Of a DNA stretch of 18,757 bases, positions 9,734 through 18,757 are shown piece after piece. The stretch covers positions 1 through 18,757 of the forward strand of contig JASHRR010001291.1 of assembly GCA_030037185.1 (NCBI GenBank). The letters run 5' to 3'. This stretch comes from Xanthobacteraceae bacterium. GTDB lineage: Bacteria > Pseudomonadota > Alphaproteobacteria > Rhizobiales > Xanthobacteraceae. How positions within the stretch are numbered: position 1 is the stretch's first letter; each line of letters starts with the position of its first letter. The notes under the pieces were generated by a model that searched no databases, was not told the DNA's origin, and was given only the letters and a program-made list of their open reading frames with translations. A program made the translations under genes and the position numbers.

Positions 9734-9781
9734 GGACGCGGATGCGGCACGGCGCCCGTTGCGGCTTGACTCGCGGACAGC

Positions 9782-9909
9782 CCTCCCGGGCGAGCCGGGG
9801 AGGCAGGGCGGGGCGTATAGGAGGGTGATGTGCAGGCCCTCCGACGCAGCGCGCCCGCTGGGCGGGCGCCCTCGCCAAGCTGCGCAGCGGTGGCCGGCGT
9901 CGGGCCGGC
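9782..9909. repeat. Cluster of three GC-rich hairpins between catJ-like gene and ligI
   Basis: Three inverted repeats lie in the 215-base gap. CCTCCC/GGGAGG occupies 9782-9803. A perfect eight-base stem GCGCCCGC/GCGGGCGC with a TGG loop occupies 9851-9869. GCCGGC/GCCGGC occupies 9893-9909. None has a T-run, so they look more like RNA processing or stability elements within an operon than terminators. Confidence 0.5.
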
Positions 9910-9948
9910 GCGTCGACGGCGACACAACGAGCATCAGGAGATACGTCT

Positions 9949-10824
9949 GTGGCAATGAGCCCAGGTTACATTCCCTTCCACACCAATCCCGCCAAGCCGA
10001 AATTCAAGCTGCCGCCGGGGGCGGTCGATGCCCACTGCCACGTGTTCGGCCCGCAGGCGAAGTTTCCCTATGCGCGCGAGCGCAAATACACGCCGTGCGA
10101 CGCTCCCAAGGAGAAGCTGTTCGCACTGCGGGACTTTCTCGGCCTCGACAAGAACGTCATCGTGCAGGCGAGCTGCCACAGCAAAGACAATTCCGCGATG
10201 ATCGATGCGCTGCAGTCCTCCGAGAACCGCGCCAAGGGGGTCGCCTTCGTGGGCGAGGAGGTCACCGACGCGCAGCTGAAAGCCATGGACGCCGCCGGCG
10301 TGCGGGGCGTGCGCTTCAACTTCGTGCGTCGTCTGGTGGACGTCACGCCACGCGACACGCTGGAGCGCATCGCCGCACGGGTCGCACGGCTCGGCTGGCA
10401 CATCGTCGTCTATTTCGAGATGCCCGACCTGCCGGATTTCGAAGCGTTCTTCACGGCGCTGCCGACCACGGTCGTGGTCGACCACATGGGAACCCCGACG
10501 GTCGCCAAGGGCGTCGACGACGCGGAAAACCAGCGGTTCATCCGCATGCTGGACAAGCACAAGAACATTTGGACCAAAGTGACCTGTCCGGAGCGCATGA
10601 CGCTTGCGGGCCCGCCCTATGACGACGTGGTGCCGTTCGGCCGCAGGCTGGTCACACTCTTTCCTGACCGGGTCCTGTGGGGCACCGACTGGCCTCATCC
10701 CAACATGAAGAAGGAAGCGCCGGACGACGGCGTCCTGGTGGATTACATCCCCAAAATCGCGCCGAGCGCCGCCGAGCAGAAGGCGCTGCTGATCGACAAT
10801 CCGATGCGGTTGTATTGGGCCTAG
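9949..10824 (+). CDS. ligI: 2-Pyrone-4,6-dicarboxylate hydrolase LigI
   Basis: Amidohydrolase-superfamily enzyme that opens the lactone 2-pyrone-4,6-dicarboxylate to 4-oxalomesaconate in the protocatechuate 4,5-cleavage pathway (cytoplasmic). The 291-residue length fits the family. Motifs seen are VDAHCHVFGP with H29 and H31 at the barrel mouth, VQASCHSKDNSAM, GVRFNFVRRLVD, YFEMPDL, VVDHMG and GTDWPHPN with the catalytic D247. These correspond to H31, H33 and D248 of the Sphingobium enzyme. GTG at 9949 is preferred to the ATG at 9955 because AGGAGA at 9936-9941 lies seven bases from GTG. Its partners ligABC lie 5.8 kb downstream, separated by unrelated genes. Confidence 0.93.
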   Translation: MAMSPGYIPFHTNPAKPKFKLPPGAVDAHCHVFGPQAKFPYARERKYTPCDAPKEKLFALRDFLGLDKNVIVQASCHSKDNSAMIDALQSSENRAKGVAFVGEEVTDAQLKAMDAAGVRGVRFNFVRRLVDVTPRDTLERIAARVARLGWHIVVYFEMPDLPDFEAFFTALPTTVVVDHMGTPTVAKGVDDAENQRFIRMLDKHKNIWTKVTCPERMTLAGPPYDDVVPFGRRLVTLFPDRVLWGTDWPHPNMKKEAPDDGVLVDYIPKIAPSAAEQKALLIDNPMRLYWA

Positions 10825-10864
10825 GGGTCGAGGTCGCGGTTAAGCGCACGTCAGGTTGAGGCTC

Positions 10865-10889
10865 GAGACCCCCACTGAAGCGGGGGCTC
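10865..10889 (+). terminator. Hairpin after ligI, possible terminator
   Basis: GAG-A-CCCCC (10865-10873) pairs with GGGGG-CTC (10882-10889) around an eight-base loop, 40 bases after the ligI stop, with one bulged A. It is followed by CCCCC rather than a T-run. Position between convergent genes supports a terminator role; the sequence alone is equivocal. The rest of this 208-base gap holds a small GAAGC/GCTTC hairpin followed by TTT at about 10991-11006 and no gene. Confidence 0.4.
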
Positions 10890-11032
10890 CCCCATGATCG
10901 TGAGGTTCCTTATTGCCGGAGACCACGAGTATCCGCAACATCAGGCGTTGACAGCAAGCGGGCATGGTTTGACCCGCGTTGATCACACACGAAGCGATGC
11001 TTCTTTGGCGATCCGATTTGACCACATTGATT

Positions 11033-11740
11033 TCAGCGGCCGTCGTAGGACCAATGCGGCCTGTCGGCATCGACATTGCGCAGGTGGTAGACGCCATACG
11101 TCGCCCCGACCTCAATAAGCTGGCGGTTGGTCCCGTCGCGGGGGAGCGTCTCGATGCGAATGGTGTTGCCGCTGGCATTCACGATGTCCAGGTTGCCGTG
11201 CCAGGAGATCTCCATGTCGATGGCTTGCCCGCGAACGTGGTTGGAATCCAGAGCGGGTGCGACCCGCAAGCCAGCGATCGAAAACCCATTCACCATCTCG
11301 TGGGCGGCGCGCCAGCTCGCCGCAAGGTCGGGATTTCCTTTGGCATCGCGATGGACCCACTCGATATCGACCGGGTCTCGCTGATTGCCAACCGGCTGGT
11401 AGGCTGGAACGTCGGCAGGGTTGATCTTGCTCCGGCTGATGAGCCAACAATAGTGCATCAGGTAGGCGCGCTGTGGCGGGCGATAGGTAGAATTGATCTT
11501 GTAGTGCGGATGGGCGTCGTGCACGCCGGCACCGGCTCGCCCTGCTGCCGCCAGGCCATGGGCCCGTGCCGCGGCGTTCGGTGCCGCGGGTCTGGCAGTG
11601 ACCATGTTCGGCAGCCCGGCGCGCGCGGAGGAAATGGCGTCAAGAAATCTCCGGACACAGTGTTGGAAGCTCGGCTCCAGGTCGTCGATGGAGCGGCTGG
11701 CGGGAAACCGAGTTGTCCAGAAGACGCCGCTCAGTGGCAT
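11033..11740 (-). CDS. Peptidase M15-like (D-Ala-D-Ala carboxypeptidase / endolysin fold) protein
   Basis: A 235-residue protein with the zinc-peptidase signature of the M15 family. SNHVRGQAIDM gives ligands H168 and D175, and the near-C-terminal PHWSYDG gives H229. Members cleave peptidoglycan stem peptides. The family-like core begins at about residue 81 (KINSTYRPPQRAYLMHYCW). Residues about 41-78 are an Ala/Arg/Gly-rich stretch of about 38 residues that looks like an insertion between the helix LEPSFQHCVRRFLDAISS and the core. No signal peptide is seen and the ribosome site is weak, so the true start is uncertain. A second frame beginning at 11759 (MARTGNDATERR) could be the original N-terminus if a frameshift has occurred. 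It starts 36 bases after the stop of the autotransporter-like gene on the same strand, probably in one transcript. A cell-wall role fits that neighbour. Confidence 0.75.
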   Translation of the reverse strand: MPLSGVFWTTRFPASRSIDDLEPSFQHCVRRFLDAISSARAGLPNMVTARPAAPNAAARAHGLAAAGRAGAGVHDAHPHYKINSTYRPPQRAYLMHYCWLISRSKINPADVPAYQPVGNQRDPVDIEWVHRDAKGNPDLAASWRAAHEMVNGFSIAGLRVAPALDSNHVRGQAIDMEISWHGNLDIVNASGNTIRIETLPRDGTNRQLIEVGATYGVYHLRNVDADRPHWSYDGR

Positions 11741-11776
11741 CGTTGCCCGTCCGCGCCATCTCGGGTGCGAACAACG

Positions 11777-13189
11777 CTACCAGCCGATCCGCATGCCGAG
11801 TCGGCCCCCGGCCGCCAACAGGTCGCGTCCTCCGCGCACGTCGCCCTGAGCGAAGACACTGGTTCCATTTGGCAAGTCGAGGTTGGCCGTTACAATTCCC
11901 TCGCCGCGTACTTTACCGGCATCTTCTGGCAGCGAGGTCGGAGCGAGCCCATTGTCGATAACAAATCCGTTGATCATGACGTCGCTGTAAGCCAGGCCCG
12001 TGACCGTTGTTGACACGATCATGTTGTTCCACGGAAAGGTGATGCCCGTCCGCAGGCCGCCTTGGACGCGCCAATCGAAGCCGTTTGCTAATAACAGGTT
12101 GGCGGCATTGCCGCCATATTGGGTAGAACTGTATTGGACGCCGACGGTCGGCTCCCACCAACCGGGGCCGAGAGTGAACCGGTAATTGAAGTTGTCGGCA
12201 AGGGTATAGACGGTCATGGCGGTCGAGTTCGAAGTTCCGCCTCCGGGAAACGATTGATCCTGGTTCAACCCAAAAAGATCAGCTTTGAAGATCGATTCGT
12301 TCCAGAATGGCCCGCTGAAATATTTCACGTATCCTCCGACGGAGGTTCCGCTTATTTGTGTCCGTGTATTAAGCACGTCTCCGGGAAATGCCAGTTTAGC
12401 CGACGAGTAGCCGGCCATAAATCCCAGCATCATGCTGTCGGTGCCTCTGCCCATTCCCGGAAATGTGAGATCGAACCCTCCGAGCGCGCCGCCGGTCGCC
12501 GTTCTGCGGGTAACGTCGGCGCCGCTATTGGGAGCCACGTTCTGGTGAACTTCATAATCGCCAAAGCCGTAGGCCCAGCCGCTGTAGGTGACGGCCGGTG
12601 GCGGCGGAACCGGCGCCTTGGTGACGCTGCCTTGGGCTTGCGGCCGGCGGCGCCGCTGGCATTTTTTGTCATTCTGGGACTGCTCGCGGGTGCCATCCGT
12701 GCAATCGTCATCCGCCTGACCGCGCGCTCCAACGGCCCGCTGGGTCTCGTCATCAAGCGATTGCGACACTGACGCTGTGGAGATTCCTGAATTGCCGGAA
12801 GATGAATTTCCGGCAGAGGAGCCTGCGCCGCCGGAGCTTGTGAGATTCGAGAGGGTCGTGCCGGCCGGGGCATTGGCGGTAGACGTGCCGCCGCCTGATG
12901 CCGATCCGCCTCCCGTGCCGGCACCGCCCGAATCACCGCCCGCGCTGGTACCGCCCGCGCTGGTACCGCCCGATCCACCGCCGGCACCACTATTTGTACC
13001 ACTCGTCGTCGGCGGAGAGGGAGTTACCGGCGTCGGTGGAGAGGGAGTGAGAGGCGATCCGCGGTCGACTTGGGTTTTCGCCACCGGCACGCGCACCAAG
13101 CTGACGCCGGCAGATAATACCGGTTGGGCGGACACAATCACGCCAAACAGCGCAAAGAGAGCCCGAGCCCCGCCTCGACAATCCCTCAT
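11777..13189 (-). CDS. Autotransporter-like outer-membrane beta-barrel protein with Gly/Ser-rich stalk
   Basis: A 470-residue envelope protein. A signal peptide covers residues 1-27 (ALFALFGVIVSAQPVLSA). Pro/Thr repeats follow at 46-62 (LTPSPPT twice). A Gly/Ser/Thr low-complexity stalk occupies about 64-140, then a charged segment with two Cys (C163, C177) and a basic QRRRRP. From about 195 (VPPPPAVTYSGWAYGFGDYEVHQ) to the end it has the alternating pattern of an autotransporter-type barrel, ending GRLGMRIGW with a terminal aromatic residue as expected for BAM-dependent insertion. The visible passenger is only a low-complexity linker with no recognised effector domain. It is transcribed divergently from the TPR-caspase gene. 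Its start codon lies inside a perfect inverted repeat (13187-13212), so translation may be controlled. Confidence 0.8.
   Translation of the reverse strand: MRDCRGGARALFALFGVIVSAQPVLSAGVSLVRVPVAKTQVDRGSPLTPSPPTPVTPSPPTTSGTNSGAGGGSGGTSAGGTSAGGDSGGAGTGGGSASGGGTSTANAPAGTTLSNLTSSGGAGSSAGNSSSGNSGISTASVSQSLDDETQRAVGARGQADDDCTDGTREQSQNDKKCQRRRRPQAQGSVTKAPVPPPPAVTYSGWAYGFGDYEVHQNVAPNSGADVTRRTATGGALGGFDLTFPGMGRGTDSMMLGFMAGYSSAKLAFPGDVLNTRTQISGTSVGGYVKYFSGPFWNESIFKADLFGLNQDQSFPGGGTSNSTAMTVYTLADNFNYRFTLGPGWWEPTVGVQYSSTQYGGNAANLLLANGFDWRVQGGLRTGITFPWNNMIVSTTVTGLAYSDVMINGFVIDNGLAPTSLPEDAGKVRGEGIVTANLDLPNGTSVFAQGDVRGGRDLLAAGGRLGMRIGW
12936..12965 (-). repeat. 15-base perfect tandem repeat in the autotransporter stalk
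   Basis: CCGCCCGCGCTGGTA is duplicated exactly (12936-12950 and 12951-12965). On the coding strand it encodes the repeated residues GGTSA, at about residues 74-84 of the protein. The unit is a multiple of three, so gain or loss changes stalk length without breaking the frame. A second near-repeat around 13005-13050 encodes the LTPSPPT/VTPSPPT pair. Confidence 0.8.
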
Positions 13190-13212
13190 TATAAGCCCCG
13201 CATCTTATAATG
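13187..13212 (-). promoter_or_regulatory. Start-codon inverted repeat with overlapping mini-ORF
   Basis: CATTATAAG (13187-13195) and CTTATAATG (13204-13212) form a perfect nine-base inverted repeat with an eight-base spacer. On the minus-strand transcript the 3' arm contains the autotransporter ATG, and the loop ATGCGGGG contains both the Shine-Dalgarno-like GGGG and another ATG. That second ATG opens a five-codon frame (M-R-G-L-stop) whose TAA overlaps the real start as TAATG. The element may be an operator, a translation-gating hairpin, or a coupling leader. Confidence 0.5.
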
Positions 13213-13416
13213 CCGCTCCACGTAGACCGGACGCTTTAATGCAATAGCAGCTCGCAAAAGTTAAGTCTGTCGCGGCGCAGCAACACTCGCCAAATTTTCA
13301 TGTCCTGGCCTTGACAAATTTAACAGATCGCCGTCTCGCCAACACCCCAGTTGTGCCTCCAATTCGCCGTTTGTTTGTTGCAATGGGGGAAATTGGCTGA
13401 GGGGGGCCATAGAAGC
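13213..13416. promoter_or_regulatory. Divergent upstream region of the autotransporter and TPR-caspase genes
   Basis: A consensus -35 hexamer, TTGACA, occurs at 13311-13316 on the plus strand, 101 bases before the caspase-gene start, but no good -10 is found at normal spacing. On the minus strand TATAAG at 13205-13210 could act as a -10 but would place the transcript start at the coding start. No gene is seen. The assignment is weak. Confidence 0.25.
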
Positions 13417-15639
13417 ATGACTTGCTGGCCGGTACGTGCGACACTTGCTCTTTGCCTTTGCGCTCTCGCGTTCGTCCCGGTTCTGGGCAAGGTAGCCGTA
13501 GCGGCGCAAGCACCTGCGGTCCGCGAAGCTGACTCCGCGCTCTGTGACGACCCTGCAAAAAATCCTGATGAGGCCATCAAGGCCTGCACGCGCCTGCTTG
13601 CCGCTGCGCGCGGCGGCGCGGGTTCGGTTGGTATGTATGTCAACCGCGGCGTCGGCTGGTATTGGCGACAAGCTTTCGACAGCGCAATAGCCGATTTCAA
13701 CGAGGCGCTTCGGCGAGACCCCAACAACGCTGCCGCCTACCATAACCGGGGACGCGCCTGGCTGAGCAAAATGGATTTTGATCGCGCGATCGCCGATTTC
13801 AGCCAGACGATCGACCTCGACCCCAAAGACCTCGATGCCTATGCGGATCGCGCATTAAGTCTCTATAACAAATCCGAATACTCGCGTGCAATCTCCGATC
13901 TTGACCATGTGGTGCAAGCAAATCCAGGCTCTTCGCGGGCCCACCTCGTGCGCGCCCTTTGCCTGGAAGCGTTGTATCAATTCGATCGCGCGCTGCCGGA
14001 CCTCGATGAAGTGATTCGGCTGGAGCCCGACAAAACGGAAGGATACGAATACCGCGCTCACGTATTCAGGCAAAAGGGCGATTTCGATCGCGCGATGGCC
14101 GATCTTGATGCCATGATCAGCCGGGAGCCCAAAAACTGGCGAGGCTACAGTGCCCGCGGCGATGCGTGGCTGCTCAAAGGTGACCTCGAGCGCGCTCTTG
14201 GCGACCTTGATCAGGCCATTGCCCTCAGCCCAAAGGAACCTTACGCCTACAACATTCGCGCTCAGATATGGAAGGGCAAGGGCAATCTTGACAAGGCGCT
14301 GGCAGATTACGACGAGGCCATATTGCTCGACCCCAATTATGCGCTGGCCTATTCCAATCGCAGCGAAATCTGGCGATTGAAGCGAGATCTGGGCCGTTCG
14401 CTCCGGGATGCCAGCAAGGCAATCAGTCTGAACCCCAAGGAAGCGCAATTCCTCGACTCGCGCGGAGATACGTGGCGGTCCAAGGGTGAATGGGACAAGG
14501 CGCTTGCCGATTACGATCGGGCCCTGCAGCTTGATCCCAATGACGTACCGGGCTATGTCGGCAGGGGCTTGGTCCTGGAAAAGAAGGGGGACGCTGCAAG
14601 CGCCCGACGGGACTTCGAAACCGCGCTAACATTTCCAGCGACCGTTGATGCGTCCCGCGCCGTCCCGGCGCAACAGACGGCCCGCATACATCGGGCAGGC
14701 CTCGAAACCGAGTCAACTGCCGTGGAGACGGCCAAAACCAGCCTACAGACCGAAACCGAACGGCTGAAGGCCGAACAGGAGCGCGTCAAGGCCGAGGCGG
14801 AGAGGCTCAAGAACGAGGAGGCGCGCATCAAGGCGGAGGGCGAAGCCCTCAGACAGGCGATTGAGACCGCCAAGCCATCCACTCAAGATCCTCTAAGGAA
14901 GGCGAAACCTGGTGTGCAAATAGCGCCGGCCCAGGAACACCGTGTTGCGCTGGTGATGGGGAACTCGGATTACCGAAACGTACAGTATCTTCCCAATCCC
15001 GCCAACGACGCACAGGCGGTCGCCGAAGCATTGCGCGCGGCCGGGTTTGAATCAGTAGATCTCCTGTTGAATTCGACTCGGGAGAAAATGCTGGACGAGC
15101 TTCGCGTGTTCGCGACGCGCGTTGAAAAGGCCGATTGGGGGGTGGTCTACTACACAGGTCACGGCATTGAGCAGCAAGGAGCGAACTACCTCATTCCCGT
15201 CGAGGCAAGAATTGCAAGCGACCGGGACATCCAGTTTGAGTCGGTTGCGCTTGACCAGGTGCTGGCGGCGGTTGAGGGGGCACGAAAGTTGCGCCTTGTC
15301 ATACTTGACGCCTGCCGGGACAATCCTTTTCTGAACCAAATGCGCTTGACCGTCGCGACCCGGCAGATCGCTCGCGGATTAACCCGTGTAGAGCCCGAGA
15401 GCGGTACTCTCGTTGTTTACGCGGCTAAGCATGGTCAGATCGCCCTGGACGGGCGGGGGGAGCACAGCCCTTTCACCGCTGCATTCTTAAAATGGGTATC
15501 AACACCAGGCGTCGAGGTGAATAAACTGTTTCGGTTGGTTCGCGACGATGTATTGGAGGCGACGTCAGGCGTCCAGGAGCCATTTGCATACGGCTCACTG
15601 TCAGGATACGAGGACTACTTCTTCGTTGACAAGAAATAG
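13417..15639 (+). CDS. Exported TPR-repeat protein with C-terminal caspase-like (C14) peptidase domain
   Basis: A 740-residue protein, taking ATG at 13417 (GAGGGGGG-type ribosome site upstream) rather than the in-frame TTG at 13351. A signal peptide covers residues 1-31 (ATLALCLCALAFVPVLG, Ala-rich cleavage region). Ten tandem 34-residue TPRs run from about 73 to 408 (for example AYHNRGRAWLSKMDFDRAIADF). A charged coiled coil occupies about 425-488 (repeated ERLKAEQERVKAEAERLKNEEARIKAE). The caspase-like domain, about 508-735, opens with RVALVMGNSDYRNV. The catalytic pair is H582 (YYTGHG) and C633 (LDACRDNPF). It is predicted to be a periplasmic cysteine protease regulated by TPR-bound partners. 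Bacterial caspase homologues of this form cleave after basic residues in studied cases, but the target here is unknown. It diverges from the autotransporter gene. All key residues are intact. Confidence 0.93.
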   Translation: MTCWPVRATLALCLCALAFVPVLGKVAVAAQAPAVREADSALCDDPAKNPDEAIKACTRLLAAARGGAGSVGMYVNRGVGWYWRQAFDSAIADFNEALRRDPNNAAAYHNRGRAWLSKMDFDRAIADFSQTIDLDPKDLDAYADRALSLYNKSEYSRAISDLDHVVQANPGSSRAHLVRALCLEALYQFDRALPDLDEVIRLEPDKTEGYEYRAHVFRQKGDFDRAMADLDAMISREPKNWRGYSARGDAWLLKGDLERALGDLDQAIALSPKEPYAYNIRAQIWKGKGNLDKALADYDEAILLDPNYALAYSNRSEIWRLKRDLGRSLRDASKAISLNPKEAQFLDSRGDTWRSKGEWDKALADYDRALQLDPNDVPGYVGRGLVLEKKGDAASARRDFETALTFPATVDASRAVPAQQTARIHRAGLETESTAVETAKTSLQTETERLKAEQERVKAEAERLKNEEARIKAEGEALRQAIETAKPSTQDPLRKAKPGVQIAPAQEHRVALVMGNSDYRNVQYLPNPANDAQAVAEALRAAGFESVDLLLNSTREKMLDELRVFATRVEKADWGVVYYTGHGIEQQGANYLIPVEARIASDRDIQFESVALDQVLAAVEGARKLRLVILDACRDNPFLNQMRLTVATRQIARGLTRVEPESGTLVVYAAKHGQIALDGRGEHSPFTAAFLKWVSTPGVEVNKLFRLVRDDVLEATSGVQEPFAYGSLSGYEDYFFVDKK

Positions 15640-16673
15640 CAGTTTACGACTGGTTGAACGTGGGGTTTACGACCGTTCGCCGCCAGGTTCTCCTCTCTTT
15701 CCCCCCTCCCATCGAATTCGACCGCTTGCAAGTGATTAGAAACGCTCAATTGGATCTTGGGCAGGTTAAGCCGCGTGTGGGTTGATGATGGCGCGAAGTC
15801 CGGTTTGCCGGCGATGAGCAAGCGTGGTGAATCGGCGGGCCTTTCGTTTGCAGCGGTAGGGTAATTGTCCGTCAAGTTTTGTTGTCCTCGCCTCGCTCCC
15901 GATTGCATGGTCGACTGCGCCGGTGCGTCCTCCAAAGCCCGCATCGTCCGCACGGAAAGGCCGGTTAATTGGGACGCGCCGCGGACGCTGGCAGCGAGCC
16001 CAAGGCGCCGCGCCCGTGCGAAACCCATCGATCCATCGTGTGAAGTGATGCGATGGTCAGATATTGAGAGCGGCCGGCTGCGGAGCATGCGGCACATCAG
16101 TCTTTTCCTGCCAGTCTTGCGCTGTTTTGGACTTCGGCGGCGCCGGCGGCATCGAGCGTGTGACCAAACAGATCTTGGTGGTCACGTTTATGGCGGCGGC
16201 GAATGGTGGCGCGCAGCGCCAACAGCTCCGCTGCGCAGTTGGTCCGGGTGATCGAATTTCACTCCATCGATTGCACGGGCAAGCCGCCACCGAAGCCATG
16301 ACCTGCCGTCCGCCTGCTTGAGCGCAAACCGGTAACTGCTTCGAGGTTGGCGAACTCGCCCGCCAATGCTTGCGGGAGTGGTACCGGACGATGCGCGCAA
16401 TGCTTCTTCGCGCTCGCGGTTGACCCTCATCAGCAAGCGCGGCGCGCTTCCTGGTCTGCGGCCGTAACAATGCGCTGCCGCCCTGGCGGCCCGCCGGCCG
16501 TGCGTGAAGGACGACGTTGTGACGGGAACTGTTCGATCTTGAGCGTCGGCCCGTCCCGACGGGCGGTCGACGAAATTCAGGACCGCTCTCGAAAGCATAG
16601 ATGGTCCGCCATTGCAAACGAACTCAAGCCGATATTAAGTGGGGCGATGTCCTTGTGCCATGGAGGGACGCCG
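15640..16673. other. 1-kb stretch without a convincing gene
   Basis: Short Arg/Pro/Ala-rich frames exist on both strands, but none shows a family motif, a good ribosome site or consistent codon use. A direct repeat GTTTACGAC occurs at 15642-15650 and 15665-15673, right after the caspase-gene stop. A pyrimidine-only tract lies at about 15690-15711. The minus-strand frame at 16188-16598 (containing EREEALRASSGTTPASIGG) may be a decayed gene but I cannot name it. The end of the region must hold the ligABC promoter. It may be decayed DNA between the accessory block and the lig operon. Confidence 0.55.

Positions 16674-18757
<2,084 letters not shown>

Noticed and set aside
9828..9948. Small gene starting at the ATG at 9828 behind a GGAGGG-like site
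   Set aside because: The frame runs into ligI out of phase, its product is Arg/Pro-rich and unrecognisable, and the start context is probably chance in GC-rich DNA.
10979..12013. Long plus-strand open frame of 344 codons
   Set aside because: It is antisense to the M15 peptidase and the barrel end of the autotransporter, both of which show real motifs; the plus-strand product has none.

Overview
The window is GC-rich, densely coding alphaproteobacterial DNA. Protein content and gene style (an OxyR beginning MTEITLRQLR, CatI/CatJ-type CoA-transferase, protocatechuate 4,5-cleavage genes, secreted TPR-caspase and beta-propeller proteins) suggest Bradyrhizobium or a close relative in the Nitrobacteraceae. 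This placement rests on recalled family resemblance, not on a search.

Layout. (1) 1-2720: the oxidative-stress pair katG (minus strand, C-terminus beyond the left edge) and oxyR (plus strand) diverge from a 107-base intergenic region. (2) 3221-6880: two exported beta-propeller proteins face each other. One is a 721-residue protein with a carboxypeptidase-regulatory-like domain and a CIGCH haem-binding motif; the other is a 343-residue NHL-repeat protein. A strong intrinsic terminator and the frameshifted remains of an SRPBCC-family gene lie between them. (3) 7149-10824: a crotonase-family gene (minus) diverges from a CatI/CatJ-type CoA-transferase pair, followed on the same strand by ligI (2-pyrone-4,6-dicarboxylate hydrolase). 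A 25-base dyad sits in the crotonase/CoA-transferase promoter region. (4) 11033-15639: an accessory block with an M15-type metallopeptidase and an outer-membrane autotransporter-like protein (both minus), divergent from an exported protein with ten TPRs, a coiled coil and a caspase-like domain. (5) 15640-16673: about 1 kb with no convincing gene. (6) 16674-18757: ligA, ligB and the start of ligC, tightly overlapped as an operon that runs off the right edge.

How the genes work together. LigAB opens protocatechuate at the 4,5 bond, LigC oxidises the resulting semialdehyde to 2-pyrone-4,6-dicarboxylate, and LigI hydrolyses that lactone. This covers the upper half of the protocatechuate 4,5-cleavage pathway for lignin-derived aromatics. 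The later steps (tautomerase, hydratase, aldolase) are not visible. The CoA-transferase and crotonase beside ligI suggest a CoA-dependent branch of aromatic or dicarboxylate catabolism, but their substrate cannot be read from the sequence. The envelope/caspase block separates ligI from ligABC and looks unrelated to catabolism.

Most notable observations: a start-codon hairpin with a five-codon mini-ORF on the autotransporter gene; Lys/Arg-rich tails on both LigA and LigB; the GGGTCAA-N11-TTGACCC dyad; the haem/propeller protein; and the decayed SRPBCC gene.
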